Below are positions 8,310 through 17,356 of a stretch of DNA of 48,552 bases, piece by piece. Position numbers and translations under genes: made by a program. The DNA lies in assembly GCA_009843525.1 (NCBI GenBank), contig VYDH01000024.1:1-48552 (forward strand). The letters are read 5' to 3'. The first letter of the stretch is position 1; the number at the start of each line of letters is the position of its first letter. The DNA is from Acidimicrobiales bacterium. GTDB taxonomy: Bacteria; Actinomycetota; Acidimicrobiia; Acidimicrobiales; Poriferisodalaceae. The notes under the pieces are model-generated. The model made no database searches, had not been told where the DNA came from, and saw only the letters and a list, made by a program, of their open reading frames with translations.

Positions 8310-9160
8310 TGGCACCAGAGCACAGCAGCGAATACGACACCGCCGCCACGGATCGCTGCGAACGGGTGCTGGTGACGCTGCTCGGCGATATCGGGCCCTG
8401 GGGCGACAGAGTCGTGCTGGTCGGCGGGCTAGCGCCGCGCTACATCGTCGGATTGGACTCCCTGTCTACGAGCCCACACGTCGGGACCACCGATGTGGAC
8501 CTCGTCATCACGCTCGCCGTTGGCGACTCCAGCGAGACCTACACCACTCTCTACCGGAACCTCAAGCGTTCCGGCTTCACCGTCGGCGACCGCAGCTACC
8601 AATGGCAGCGCAGCGTCGACGGCATCAAGGTGGAAGTCGAGTTCATCTGCGAAACCGATCAAACAGACCCGGGCGCCATCTACCGCCCGAAGCAAGGAAC
8701 CGGCTCGGACTTCGCCGCATTCAACGCACCCTGCGCCGGCTTCACTTCGCAGGACTATGTCGAAGTGCCGGTGACTGCGGAACGCTTCGACGGAGGTGGA
8801 TTATCGACTGTCACCCTTCGCGTCGTCGGCGTGCTGCTCTTCGTCGTGCTCAAGTCGCTGGCGTTCCAGCAGCGCCATCACAACAAGGACTCCTATGACC
8901 TCGTGTACACGTTGAAGAACTACGAAGGCGGGCCGAGGGCCGCAGGCGAGGCTGCTGCCCAGAGCCCAGTGCGCTGCGAGCAATCGGTCGTCGACGCGCT
9001 CGAATCACTGCGGGAGCGGTTCGGGTCACCAGACAACGACGCCCCGGTCGCCTACGCGAACTTCCTAGCCGACCGGGACGATCACGAGCACAAGGCTCGC
9101 CTGCGCAACGAAGCTGTAGCAGTTGTACGGCAGTTCCTAGCCGCCGCGGGACGGTACTGA
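8309..9160 (+). CDS. AbiEii-like nucleotidyltransferase toxin
   Basis: A 283-residue nucleotidyltransferase of the type IV toxin family. It shows the polymerase-beta-like signature VLVGGLAPRYI (Gly39-Gly40) followed by TTDVDLV (Asp62, Asp64), a third acidic strand KVEVEF (about 109-111), and the helical KSLAFQQRHHNKDSYDL motif near 182-198, typical of AbiEii/MenA proteins. In this family the toxin modifies tRNA or other targets with nucleotides; that is known of relatives, not shown here. It overlaps the antitoxin stop by one base, and its own stop is 11 bases before an acyl-CoA dehydrogenase start, so the downstream catabolic genes may share its transcript. Confidence 0.8.
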   Translation: MAPEHSSEYDTAATDRCERVLVTLLGDIGPWGDRVVLVGGLAPRYIVGLDSLSTSPHVGTTDVDLVITLAVGDSSETYTTLYRNLKRSGFTVGDRSYQWQRSVDGIKVEVEFICETDQTDPGAIYRPKQGTGSDFAAFNAPCAGFTSQDYVEVPVTAERFDGGGLSTVTLRVVGVLLFVVLKSLAFQQRHHNKDSYDLVYTLKNYEGGPRAAGEAAAQSPVRCEQSVVDALESLRERFGSPDNDAPVAYANFLADRDDHEHKARLRNEAVAVVRQFLAAAGRY

Positions 9161-9171
9161 GGAGGCAGCGG

Positions 9172-10347
9172 ATGGAGTTCGAGTTCCCGGCCGAGGCGGA
9201 GCAGTTTCGGGAAGAGCTGCGCGCCTTCATGGACGCAGAGCTGCCTGACTGGTGGAAAGGCCTGTTTCACGACGACGACCGCATCTATCCGTTCACCCGA
9301 GAGTTCTGCATGAAGCTGGCGGAGCGGGATTGGCTGACGATGTCGTGGCCGGTCGAACACGGCGGCGTCGATGCCGACGTGTGGAGCCAGATGGTGGTGC
9401 GCGAGGAGATGTGGGCAGCCGGTGAGCCCCGCGGCCCGCAGTACATGAGCCTCAACTACATCGGCCCGATGCTCATGGAGTTCGGAACTGCCGACCAGCA
9501 GGAGCGGTTCCTGAAGCCGATGGCTGCGGGCGAGGTCATGTGGTGTCAGGGGTTCTCCGAGCCCGAGGCGGGCTCCGATCTGGCTGCGCTGTCCACGAGG
9601 GCGACCGACGCTGACGGGTGCTTCCTGGTGAACGGTCAGAAGATCTGGACCAGCTATGCGACCGCTGCGGACTGGTGCTTGTTGCTGTGCCGCACCGATT
9701 TGGGTGAGCGGAAGCATCAGGGCTTGTCGATGCTGCTGGTCGACATGAACACGCCGGGGATCACGGTTCGGCCGATCGACTCGATGGGCGGCCCCCAGGA
9801 GTTCAACGAGGTCTTCTTCGACGATGTCGAGGTGCCCTATGACTGCTTGTTGGGTCCGCGTGGTGACGGTTGGCGCGTCGCGATGTCGACGCTGGCCCAT
9901 GAGCGGGTCGGGGCTGCGCTCCACGCTCGGGTGAAAGTGCTGCTCGACGCATTGATCGAATACGCGACAACCACGAAGGACGAAAACGGCCAGCCGCTGG
10001 CCACGCGCCCGTCGGTGCGGTCCGGGTTGGTGCGGCTTCAGGCCCGCTACCGGGCAGCACGGCTGTTGTGCTACCGCGTCGTCTCGGCGATGTCGGCGGG
10101 CGACGCCAACGACGTCGACCCCGCAGTGAGCAAGGTCTTCTCGTCCGAGCTCAACATCCTGATCGGCAATATCGGTCTCGACATCGTGGGCGCCAGGGGA
10201 CAGCTCCGCACCGGTGACGGCCTCGCCCCGCTCGACGGGCTCATGAACGATCACTGGGTCCACAGCATCCCGCAGCCGATCGCCATGGGCACGAACGAGA
10301 TCCAGCGGAACATCATCAGCCAGCGCGGCCTCGGCCTCCCCCGGTAG
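9172..10347 (+). CDS. Acyl-CoA dehydrogenase, large-type subunit
   Basis: A 391-residue FAD-dependent acyl-CoA dehydrogenase. Landmarks are the flavin/substrate segment GFSEPEAGSDLAAL, NGQKIWTSYA, and the C-terminal motif IAMGTNEIQRNIISQRGLG. The residue just before GTNEIQ, where short/medium-chain enzymes carry the catalytic Glu, is Met; an Ala-His-Glu-Arg in the helix G region may serve instead as in isovaleryl-CoA dehydrogenase. GAGGAGG directly after the previous stop precedes ATG 9172. The second dehydrogenase starts 11 bases downstream; such pairs in actinobacteria often form alpha2beta2 enzymes acting on steroid or branched side-chain CoA esters. Confidence 0.92.
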   Translation: MEFEFPAEAEQFREELRAFMDAELPDWWKGLFHDDDRIYPFTREFCMKLAERDWLTMSWPVEHGGVDADVWSQMVVREEMWAAGEPRGPQYMSLNYIGPMLMEFGTADQQERFLKPMAAGEVMWCQGFSEPEAGSDLAALSTRATDADGCFLVNGQKIWTSYATAADWCLLLCRTDLGERKHQGLSMLLVDMNTPGITVRPIDSMGGPQEFNEVFFDDVEVPYDCLLGPRGDGWRVAMSTLAHERVGAALHARVKVLLDALIEYATTTKDENGQPLATRPSVRSGLVRLQARYRAARLLCYRVVSAMSAGDANDVDPAVSKVFSSELNILIGNIGLDIVGARGQLRTGDGLAPLDGLMNDHWVHSIPQPIAMGTNEIQRNIISQRGLGLPR

Positions 10348-10358
10348 GAGCGACCGCC

Positions 10359-11477
10359 ATGGACCTCATGCTCAACGACACCCAAGAAATGATCCGCGAC
10401 GGCGCCCGGCGCTTTCTGGCCGATTCGCTCGATCCCGATTCGGTGCGAGAGGTCGAGGCGAGTGCCGACGGCGTCAACGCCGAGATCTGGGCTCAGATGG
10501 CCGAGCTCGGCTGGACCACGCTCGCGCTCCCCACCGACATCGGCGGAGGCGGTGCAGGACTCGCCGACCTCTGCGTGCTGGCCGAGGAGCTCGGACGGGC
10601 TGCCGCATCGACGCCTCTCGTCGCCACGGCCGGCTTCGCGGCGACCTTCCTTCAGGCCGTCGAGCCGACGGCGGTGACCCGCGACCTGTTGAGCACGCTC
10701 GCGACCAGCGGCGCAGTGATCACGCCCGCATTGATCGACGCGGTCGGGCGCGACGAACGATCTGCCTCGTCGAGCGTCCTGTTTGAGACCGACGCCGGCA
10801 CCACGATCTCGGGCGCGAAGGCGATGGTCCCGTACGCGTCGGTGGCGCGGGTGCTGCTCGTATCGTTGACGACACCAGACGGCGAATCAGCGGTCGTCGC
10901 CGTCAACCGCGACGCCGCAGGTGTCAGGTGGACTCGCCATGGCGCCACGGGCGGGGACCCGCTGTTCCACGTCGAGTTCGACAACGTGGAGGTGCCCGCT
11001 GACAGCGTGTTGGCTCGAGGCCGCGCCGCGGAGCGGGCCATCGAAGCCGGATTGGACGCGGCCACAATTCTCGCCACCGCTGAAGCGGTCGGCTGCTGCG
11101 AAGGGATGATCCGGCTCGCGTCGGAGCACGCATCGAGCCGTCAGCAGTTCGGGAAGGTGATCGGCAGCTACCAGGCGGTATCGCACCGGTTGGCCGATAT
11201 GCGCATCAACACCGACGCCTGCCGGCTCCTGGCCGCAGAGACCGCCTGGATGCTCGACCAGGGCCACGACGCGCGCCTCGAGGTCGCCGGGACGAAGGTC
11301 TTCGCAAACGAGGTGATCGTCGACATGGTCCATGCCGCCCACACCGTCCACGGGGCGATCGGCTACACGACCGAGTACGACCTGCAGCTCTACACCAGGC
11401 GCGCCAGGGCGTTCTGCCTCAGCCACGGCGACACCGACGCCCAGACCGAGCGTGCCGCCGTCGCGCTCGGCCTCTAG
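10359..11477 (+). CDS. Acyl-CoA dehydrogenase, partner subunit
   Basis: A 372-residue acyl-CoA dehydrogenase family protein, shorter and more divergent in the middle than its neighbour. It keeps the FAD-binding SSRQQFGKVIGSYQAVSHRLADM segment and the C-terminal HTVHGAIGYTTEYDLQLYTRRA motif. It lies 11 bases after the first dehydrogenase and is probably co-expressed with it. Partner-type subunits of this family often supply flavin contacts while only one subunit holds the base, so a heteromer is likely but inferred. The gene ends convergently 11 bases from the CoxL stop. Confidence 0.9.
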   Translation: MDLMLNDTQEMIRDGARRFLADSLDPDSVREVEASADGVNAEIWAQMAELGWTTLALPTDIGGGGAGLADLCVLAEELGRAAASTPLVATAGFAATFLQAVEPTAVTRDLLSTLATSGAVITPALIDAVGRDERSASSSVLFETDAGTTISGAKAMVPYASVARVLLVSLTTPDGESAVVAVNRDAAGVRWTRHGATGGDPLFHVEFDNVEVPADSVLARGRAAERAIEAGLDAATILATAEAVGCCEGMIRLASEHASSRQQFGKVIGSYQAVSHRLADMRINTDACRLLAAETAWMLDQGHDARLEVAGTKVFANEVIVDMVHAAHTVHGAIGYTTEYDLQLYTRRARAFCLSHGDTDAQTERAAVALGL

Positions 11478-11488
11478 CCGAGGCGGCG

Positions 11489-13852
11489 TCAGCCGCTGGC
11501 TTCTCTAATGAGGCGTGACAGCAGAGCGGGCCGCAGCGGCTTGGTGTTGACGTTGACTTCGAGGTCGGCGAGCGCGTCGGCGACGGCGTTGACGATCGAG
11601 GGCACTGCCCCGATCAGACCGCCTTCTCCCACGCCTTTGAATCCGCCGACGGTGTCGATCGACGGCGACTCGATGTGGGCGATCTGGAAGTTGGGAACGT
11701 CCACCGAGCTGGGCAGCAAGTAGTCCATCAGCGTTGCCGTGCGGACCTGGCCGTCGGAGTCGTACACGAACTCCTCCATGAGCGCCTCGCCGATGCCCTG
11801 GGCCACACCACCCATCACTTGGCCGTCGACGATCATGGGGTTGATGACGCGGCCGCAGTCATGCACGACGACGTAACCCTCGATGTCGACAGTTCCGTCC
11901 GCGGCATCGACAGCTACCTGTGCAATGTGGGTGGCATTGGCCATGGTGACGAGCGGCGGATCGTAGAAGTCGGTCTCCTCGATGCCGAAGCTCTCGCCTT
12001 CGGGGAGGTCGAAGGTGTTCATCGCGTACGCCGTCTCGGCGACTTCCGCGAACGAGAGCGCTCGGCTCGGCACGCCGGCGACGTGCATCTGGCCGTCAGC
12101 AACCACGATGTCCTCTGGTGTGGACTCCAGCATGAACGCGGCGATCCGCGCCAGCTTCAACCGTGCTTTTTCCGATGCCCGTATCAGCGCCCCGCCGCCG
12201 GTGACTGCGCTGCGGCTGGCGAAGGTGTTCGTGCCATACGGCCCCGCCGCGGTATCGCCCTCGACGACCGTCACATCGGACAAGGGGACTCCGAGCTCGT
12301 CGGCCACCACCTGCGCGAAGGTCGTGAAGTGGCCCTGCCCCGAATGAGCGTGGCTCACAAAGGCCGTCACCTTGCCGGTGGGCTCCACCTTCACGGTTCC
12401 GCTGTCGAAGCCGGGCAGACGCGAGAGCCCGCGGGCACGCCAGCCGGGGGCGCCCGTGCCGCTCACCTCGGTGAAGCTGCAGATGCCGATGCCCCGGTAC
12501 TTGCCATCGACGAGTCGGCCCTGGGCCTGGCTGGCCCGGAACTCGTCGTAGTTCGCCATCTCCATCGCCAGCTCGAGCGATTCGACGAAACTGCCCGTGT
12601 CGTAGCGGACACCGACAACGTTGTTCCACGGAAGCTCTGCGGTGGGCACCATGTTTCTCAGCCGAACCTCAGCAGGATCGAGCTCGAGCCGGCGGGCAAT
12701 CCGGTCCATGATGCCCTCGATCGCCATGAAGCAAACCGGCTGGGCCACTCCGCGGTAGGCGAGAATCGGCGCCGTGTGGGTTGCGACGGCAGTGGCCGTG
12801 TACTCGTACTCGGTGATGCGGTACGGCCCGACAATCATGCGGGCGCCGCCCGTGGTTTCCAGCGTGCAGCCGAACGGCACCGCTGAGTAGGCGCCGCCGT
12901 TGGTTCGGATCTCGGCCCTCAGCGCCCCGACGATGCCGTCATCGTCAAATGCGGCGTCGACGCGGTAGTGGTTGTCGCGGGCATGCACATCGGTGAGCAG
13001 TGCCCCGTAACGGTCCTGGATCCACTTCACGGGCCGGCGCAACCGCAGGGCGAGTGCGGCGCAGACGAATTCCTCGGGGTAGAGGGCCGCCTTGATACCG
13101 AATCCGCCGCCGACGTCGGGCACCACGACCCGCAGGGTCGACTCCGCAACGTCGAGAAACTCGGCCAGGGCAGTCCGCAGCAGGTGGTGGATCTGGGTGG
13201 ATGAGTAGAAGACCAGGTTGGCCGGCTGCTCGGGGACAGCGAGACACCCTCGGGGTTCGATCGGCACCGCGGTCACACGGTTCGAGTGGAAGTCCTCGGA
13301 GATGACATGGGCCGCCGCTTCGAAACCAGCGTCCACGTTCTCGGTTGCGAATCGGCCCTCGAAGTAGACGTTGCCCGGCACTGTGGGATTGACCTGCGGG
13401 GCGGCGGGATCGGTGGCTTGGTGGATATCGGTGACGACGGGAAGCGGCTCGTAGTCGACGTCGACCAGCTCCATACCGTCTTCGGCGAGGTACTGGCTCT
13501 CGGCTACGACCACGGCTACCGCCTCGCCTGCGAAGCGCACTTCGTCGATCGCCAGCACGTCGCGGGTGTTGAAGCTGTAGCCGGGCAGCTCGATCTGGGC
13601 AGCGATCGGCTTCACCATGGTTGCGAGATCGGCGCCGGTGAGCACGTCGACCACACCGTCGAGCGCGAGGGCCTCGCTCGCGTCGATCGAGGTGATCCGG
13701 GCATGGGCAAAGGGGCTGAGCACAAAGGCAAGGTGCAGGGTGTTGAGCGGCGTGGGCAGGTCGTCGACGAAGCGCCCCTGGCCTCGGAGGAGGTAGTCGT
13801 CCTCTCGACGCAGGACGCTCTGCCCGACAACGCCGTGGGTGTCGCTGCTCAT
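11489..13852 (-). CDS. Molybdenum hydroxylase large subunit (CoxL/XdhA family)
   Basis: A 787-residue molybdopterin-binding subunit of the xanthine dehydrogenase/CO dehydrogenase family. The N-terminus (VGQSVLRREDDYLLRGQGRFVDDL) and the C-terminal KGVGEGGLIGAVPSI, with the catalytic Glu in GVGEGG, are family hallmarks. The active-site loop reads AYRGVAQP where form II enzymes normally have AYRGAGRP, and it lacks the AYxCSFR loop of true CO dehydrogenase. It is therefore likely a hydroxylase for a heterocycle or aldehyde, not for CO. ATG 13852 overlaps the CoxS stop as ATGA. It is the last gene of the five-gene minus operon; a truncated paralogue lies at 7086-7190. Confidence 0.92.
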   Translation of the reverse strand: MSSDTHGVVGQSVLRREDDYLLRGQGRFVDDLPTPLNTLHLAFVLSPFAHARITSIDASEALALDGVVDVLTGADLATMVKPIAAQIELPGYSFNTRDVLAIDEVRFAGEAVAVVVAESQYLAEDGMELVDVDYEPLPVVTDIHQATDPAAPQVNPTVPGNVYFEGRFATENVDAGFEAAAHVISEDFHSNRVTAVPIEPRGCLAVPEQPANLVFYSSTQIHHLLRTALAEFLDVAESTLRVVVPDVGGGFGIKAALYPEEFVCAALALRLRRPVKWIQDRYGALLTDVHARDNHYRVDAAFDDDGIVGALRAEIRTNGGAYSAVPFGCTLETTGGARMIVGPYRITEYEYTATAVATHTAPILAYRGVAQPVCFMAIEGIMDRIARRLELDPAEVRLRNMVPTAELPWNNVVGVRYDTGSFVESLELAMEMANYDEFRASQAQGRLVDGKYRGIGICSFTEVSGTGAPGWRARGLSRLPGFDSGTVKVEPTGKVTAFVSHAHSGQGHFTTFAQVVADELGVPLSDVTVVEGDTAAGPYGTNTFASRSAVTGGGALIRASEKARLKLARIAAFMLESTPEDIVVADGQMHVAGVPSRALSFAEVAETAYAMNTFDLPEGESFGIEETDFYDPPLVTMANATHIAQVAVDAADGTVDIEGYVVVHDCGRVINPMIVDGQVMGGVAQGIGEALMEEFVYDSDGQVRTATLMDYLLPSSVDVPNFQIAHIESPSIDTVGGFKGVGEGGLIGAVPSIVNAVADALADLEVNVNTKPLRPALLSRLIREASG

Positions 13853-14337
13853 GGCTGCCGTCCCCGTCGCAGCTCGACCGCGGCCTCCGTTACCGCATCG
13901 ACGATGTTGGCGTAGCCGGTGCAGCGACACACGTTGTTCATCAGGGCCTCCCGGATGGCGGCCTCGTCGGGGTCGGGAGTGCTCTCGAGCAACTCGACGG
14001 TCGTGAGGAGGAATCCCGGCGTGCAGAAGCCGCATTGCAATGCATGCTTTTGGTGGAACATCTCCTGGATCGGATGGAGATCATCGAGGCTCGCGAGATC
14101 TTCCACGGTGCGGATGTCAGACCCGTCGACCGCCACGGCGAAGTGCAGGCAGCTGCGGGCGGTGCGTCCGTCGAGCAGCACCGTGCACGCACCGCACACC
14201 CCCTGCTCGCAGCCGATGTGGGTGCCGGTCAGGCCGAGATCGTGCCGCAGGTAGTCGACCAGCAGCCGCCGGGGCTCCACCCGGGATCGGCGGTTCCGGC
14301 CATTGACGGTGATGGTCACCTCGCATTCATCGGTCAT
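13849..14337 (-). CDS. Molybdenum hydroxylase 2Fe-2S subunit (CoxS family)
   Basis: A 162-residue iron-sulfur subunit with two 2Fe-2S sites. The plant-ferredoxin-type motif is GCEQGVCGACTVLLDG and the C-terminal site is QCGFCTPG followed by NNVCRCTGY. The length and order match CoxS/NdhS proteins. ATG 14337 overlaps the CoxM stop, and its own stop overlaps CoxL, so the three subunits are translationally coupled in the order M-S-L. It passes electrons from the molybdenum site of CoxL to the FAD of CoxM in this family. Confidence 0.95.
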   Translation of the reverse strand: MTDECEVTITVNGRNRRSRVEPRRLLVDYLRHDLGLTGTHIGCEQGVCGACTVLLDGRTARSCLHFAVAVDGSDIRTVEDLASLDDLHPIQEMFHQKHALQCGFCTPGFLLTTVELLESTPDPDEAAIREALMNNVCRCTGYANIVDAVTEAAVELRRGRQP

Positions 14338-15191
14338 GGACCTTCCCCTTCCAGCAGCCCGCGCTCGATCAGCACGCCGACGAGGTGTCGCCGGTAGTCG
14401 GCGTCGGCGTGCATGTCGCCGGTCGGATTGACGGCATTGCGAGCAGCGGCGACAGCAGCCGCGATTGCGGTGGGGCCGAGGTCGGTGCCGACCAGCGCGT
14501 CCTCGGCGTCGACCAGACGCTGAGCCACCGACCCGACGCCGAACGCCGCGATGCGTGCCAAGGTGCAGGTGCCGCCTGCGCTGGCCCACCGCAATGCGAC
14601 CCCGCCCACCGGGAACACGCTGCCCCCGTTCGAGACCTCCAGCAGCGCGCTTCGCTCGCTTGGGTCCTGGCGCTCGAATGCGACCGCCGAGACGATCTCG
14701 CCTGGCTCGATGCAGGTGGTCATGTCTGCGACGAAGAAGTCGTGGGCCTCAACCCGGCGTTCGCCGGCGGCACTGGTAAGCACCAGATCGGCCTCTAGTG
14801 CGAGCGCAACGGCCGGCAGCTCGGCGAGCGGGTCGCAGTGGGCCAGGCTGCCGCAGACGGTGCCGCGGTTGCGCGTGGCGGGCAGTCCGACGTGTCGCAG
14901 CCCCTTGGCCAGCAGCGGGCACTCGGCTTGGACCAGCGGGCTGGTCTCGGCGTCGATCTGGCGCACGAGCGCACCGACGACGAGGCGGTCGTCGGAGAGC
15001 CGGATGTAGTCGAGCTCACCGCAGCGGTTGATCGACACGAGCACTTCGGGCCGGGCCAGCCGGAGATTCATGAGGGGAACGAGGCTCTGTCCGCCGGCGA
15101 GGATCCGGGCGTCTTCGCCGTGGGCGGCCAGGGCTTCGACCACCTCGTCGAGCGTCTCAGGAGCAACGAACGAGAACGGCGCAGGTTTCAT
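14334..15191 (-). CDS. Molybdenum hydroxylase FAD-binding subunit (CoxM family)
   Basis: A 285-residue FAD subunit. The two flavin-binding motifs are AGGQSLVPLMNLRLARP near 32-48 and RNRGTVCGSLAHCDPLAELP near 108-127; the C-terminal CO-dehydrogenase flavoprotein domain follows. It transfers electrons from the iron-sulfur subunit to an acceptor. ATG 15191 lies 6 bases after the stop of the NicX/M29-like gene, and its stop overlaps CoxS. Confidence 0.94.
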   Translation of the reverse strand: MKPAPFSFVAPETLDEVVEALAAHGEDARILAGGQSLVPLMNLRLARPEVLVSINRCGELDYIRLSDDRLVVGALVRQIDAETSPLVQAECPLLAKGLRHVGLPATRNRGTVCGSLAHCDPLAELPAVALALEADLVLTSAAGERRVEAHDFFVADMTTCIEPGEIVSAVAFERQDPSERSALLEVSNGGSVFPVGGVALRWASAGGTCTLARIAAFGVGSVAQRLVDAEDALVGTDLGPTAIAAAVAAARNAVNPTGDMHADADYRRHLVGVLIERGLLEGEGP

Positions 15192-15197
15192 GGCGGC

Positions 15198-16226
15198 TCA
15201 GCCCGCGAGGGGTTGCAGATCGGCAGCGAGCGCCGCCAACGGCTCAGGGCCCACGATGGCGCCGTCCTCGACCACACGCTGACCGTCGATGTCGATCGTG
15301 TGCATGAACAAGACGGCGTCGGGATGGTTCTCGCCACCACCGGGATCCCACCACGGCATGCCCATGCCGATCGCGTTGTTGCCCATCGCACGCGTGTCCT
15401 CGACGAACGAGCCGCCGGTGACCCGGGCCGTGGGATGGATGCCGTGAGTGAAGTGGATGACGTATCCGTAGTCGCCGTCGGAGCCGGCCCGGCGCAGCGC
15501 CCGGTCGGCGACGGTTCGCTCATTGCCTCCGCCGGAAATGGCCCGGATGCGGCCATCGACTTCGAGGGTGATGGGTGACGGAAGCCGGGTGTAGTACTCG
15601 TGAAACATGGCGCCGACGTCGATGCGGCCCTTCACGGATTCGACTTCAGGGAACAGCGTGCATTGCCCGGGAATCAGGACCGTCCCCGGCTTGTCGGCGC
15701 GTCGAGGTTTCTCGAACCCGCGCTGCCCCAGAACGAAGCTCACGTCGGTGCCCGCGTTGTCGGTGATGCGCACGCTCTTGCCGACGGCATCGTTCACCAG
15801 CGCGTCAAACCCATGGTGCACCGCGAAGTAGCGGTCGAGATCGACTCGCCCGAACAGCCGCAGCAGGCCCCCGGCGCTGAGGTCAGCACCCAGCAGGTAG
15901 CGGATGCGGTTGGTCTCCATCGCGTGATCGTGCAGTTCCGAACCGGCGAGGTAGGGGAACGTGAAGTCGATCCACACGTCTGCAGCCAGCGCTGCGGCCC
16001 CCAGTGCCGGAGTCACGTATGGATCGGCGAGGCGACCCTGATACGGCAGCGGCGGGATCAGGTGGACCGAGGCATTGGCGCCGGCGAGCAGCGACGCCCG
16101 CAGCACCGCCTGCCAGACCACTTCGTCGCTGTCGGTATCAGCGGTGATCAGGACGGTCTCGCCCGGCTCCAACGCCATGTAGTCGCGCATCAGCACGTCC
16201 GCCGCGCCGGTCACCGTGGCGGTCAT
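15198..16226 (-). CDS. NicX/M29 aminopeptidase-like metalloenzyme
   Basis: A 342-residue protein resembling the M29 (aminopeptidase T) fold and its relative NicX, 2,5-dihydroxypyridine 5,6-dioxygenase. The start (LEPGETVLITAD) and the C-terminal ITLEVDGRIRAISGG segment are typical. Candidate metal ligands are His258 (VIHFTHGIHP), His301, His309 and Asp312 (FMHTIDID). In nicotinate degradation a Cox-type hydroxylase and NicX act in one pathway, and here it sits between a Rieske oxygenase (ATGA overlap) and CoxM (6-base gap). Ring cleavage of a hydroxylated N-heterocycle is a reasonable inference; a peptidase or other hydrolase is the alternative. Confidence 0.7.
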   Translation of the reverse strand: MTATVTGAADVLMRDYMALEPGETVLITADTDSDEVVWQAVLRASLLAGANASVHLIPPLPYQGRLADPYVTPALGAAALAADVWIDFTFPYLAGSELHDHAMETNRIRYLLGADLSAGGLLRLFGRVDLDRYFAVHHGFDALVNDAVGKSVRITDNAGTDVSFVLGQRGFEKPRRADKPGTVLIPGQCTLFPEVESVKGRIDVGAMFHEYYTRLPSPITLEVDGRIRAISGGGNERTVADRALRRAGSDGDYGYVIHFTHGIHPTARVTGGSFVEDTRAMGNNAIGMGMPWWDPGGGENHPDAVLFMHTIDIDGQRVVEDGAIVGPEPLAALAADLQPLAG

Positions 16227-17356
16227 GGGGTGGCTCCGTCGAGGACACGGTCCAGGTAGCCGTTGAGGAAGTTGTGAACGCCCTTCTCGTGCGTGCTCAT
16301 GCGCCCCGGCCGGTAGGCGGGCGAGCTCATCGCCAGCTGCATCGACTCGATCATCACCCGGTCCTCTTCGAGCACCAGGATCTGATAGTCGTGATAGATC
16401 TTCAGCGTCTCGTCGAAGTCGGGCCGGTCGAAGAACTCCTCGGGAAACAGGTGGTAGATGACCACCCGGGTGCGGCCCTCATCGATCGGCCAGGCGATCA
16501 TCGGCCGGATGCAGTCGATGCGGCCGAAGAACGTCATATTGGGCGCCTTGTACGCGGTGCAGGCGAAGCTGTGCGGGCGGTCCTCCAGCCACGGCATCTT
16601 GCCCAGCAGCGGTTCGGCGCCCGGCGTGGGCGGGCCGGCGTCGTAGAAGATCGACAGACCGCCGCCGGGCTTGATCATCACGTGGTCGGGCTCGAACTTG
16701 AAGTTGGCGCCGAAGCTTCCGGCGTGCAGCACACCGACGTGGTAGAAGTCCATCAAGTTCTCGTGCACGAACTTCCAGTTGCATGCGAGGTCGATCTCGA
16801 GCTTGTTGCCGAGGCGGCATTTCTCCCACCCGAGGAACGAGAACTCCTCGTCGATCGCGGCCATCGCGTCGGCCAGCGGCTGGGCATCGGGGTCGAAGTT
16901 GATGAAGATGTTGCCTCGCCACACGTCGAGCCGCAGCGGTGTCAGGGCGCAATTGGCGACGTCGAATCCCTCGGACTCGGCCATGTAGGCGGCGCCCTTG
17001 AGCTGGCCGTCGAGACCGTAGACCCAGCCGTGGTAGGGACAGCTGAAGGCCTTGAGATTGCCCGCTCCGTACGCGACTTCGACGCCTCGGTGGACGCACA
17101 TGTTGTAGTTGGCGTGCAACCGGCCGTCGCGGTCGCGCGACAGCAGCACTGGCTCGCCGACCAGGCGCAGCGCCATGTAGTCGCCCGGATCGGCCAGCTC
17201 CTCGACCCGTCCCACATACAGCCATTCGCGTTTGAAGTACTCGTCGACCTCGCGACGGAAGATCTCCGGGCTGGCATAGATCGCACCCGGCGCATGGCTG
17301 GCCTGGTCCAGAGCGGCCCTGGTCCTGCTCGGATCGATCACGGACGAATCAGACAT
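16223..17356 (-). CDS. Rieske non-haem iron oxygenase, alpha subunit (second)
   Basis: A 377-residue ring-hydroxylating oxygenase unlike the first in sequence. The Rieske ligands are Cys87, His89, Cys106 and His109 (CVHRG ... CPYHGW). The mononuclear iron site HENLMDFYHVGVLH has Asp203, His206 and His211. I chose ATG 17356 because a G-run lies about 5 bases upstream; a longer frame to 17389 lacks support. It is the first gene of the minus operon and overlaps the NicX-like gene as ATGA. Substrate unknown. As with the other oxygenase, no reductase gene is adjacent. Confidence 0.93.
   Translation of the reverse strand: MSDSSVIDPSRTRAALDQASHAPGAIYASPEIFRREVDEYFKREWLYVGRVEELADPGDYMALRLVGEPVLLSRDRDGRLHANYNMCVHRGVEVAYGAGNLKAFSCPYHGWVYGLDGQLKGAAYMAESEGFDVANCALTPLRLDVWRGNIFINFDPDAQPLADAMAAIDEEFSFLGWEKCRLGNKLEIDLACNWKFVHENLMDFYHVGVLHAGSFGANFKFEPDHVMIKPGGGLSIFYDAGPPTPGAEPLLGKMPWLEDRPHSFACTAYKAPNMTFFGRIDCIRPMIAWPIDEGRTRVVIYHLFPEEFFDRPDFDETLKIYHDYQILVLEEDRVMIESMQLAMSSPAYRPGRMSTHEKGVHNFLNGYLDRVLDGATP

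Noticed and set aside
12096..12629. Long alternative-frame proteins inside the CoxL, Rieske and transporter genes
   Set aside because: They have Arg/Pro/Ala-rich compositions typical of shadow frames in high-GC DNA and no family features.
11489..15191. Aerobic CO dehydrogenase operon
   Set aside because: The large subunit lacks the AYxCSFR loop of true CO dehydrogenase, and the partners point to organic substrates.
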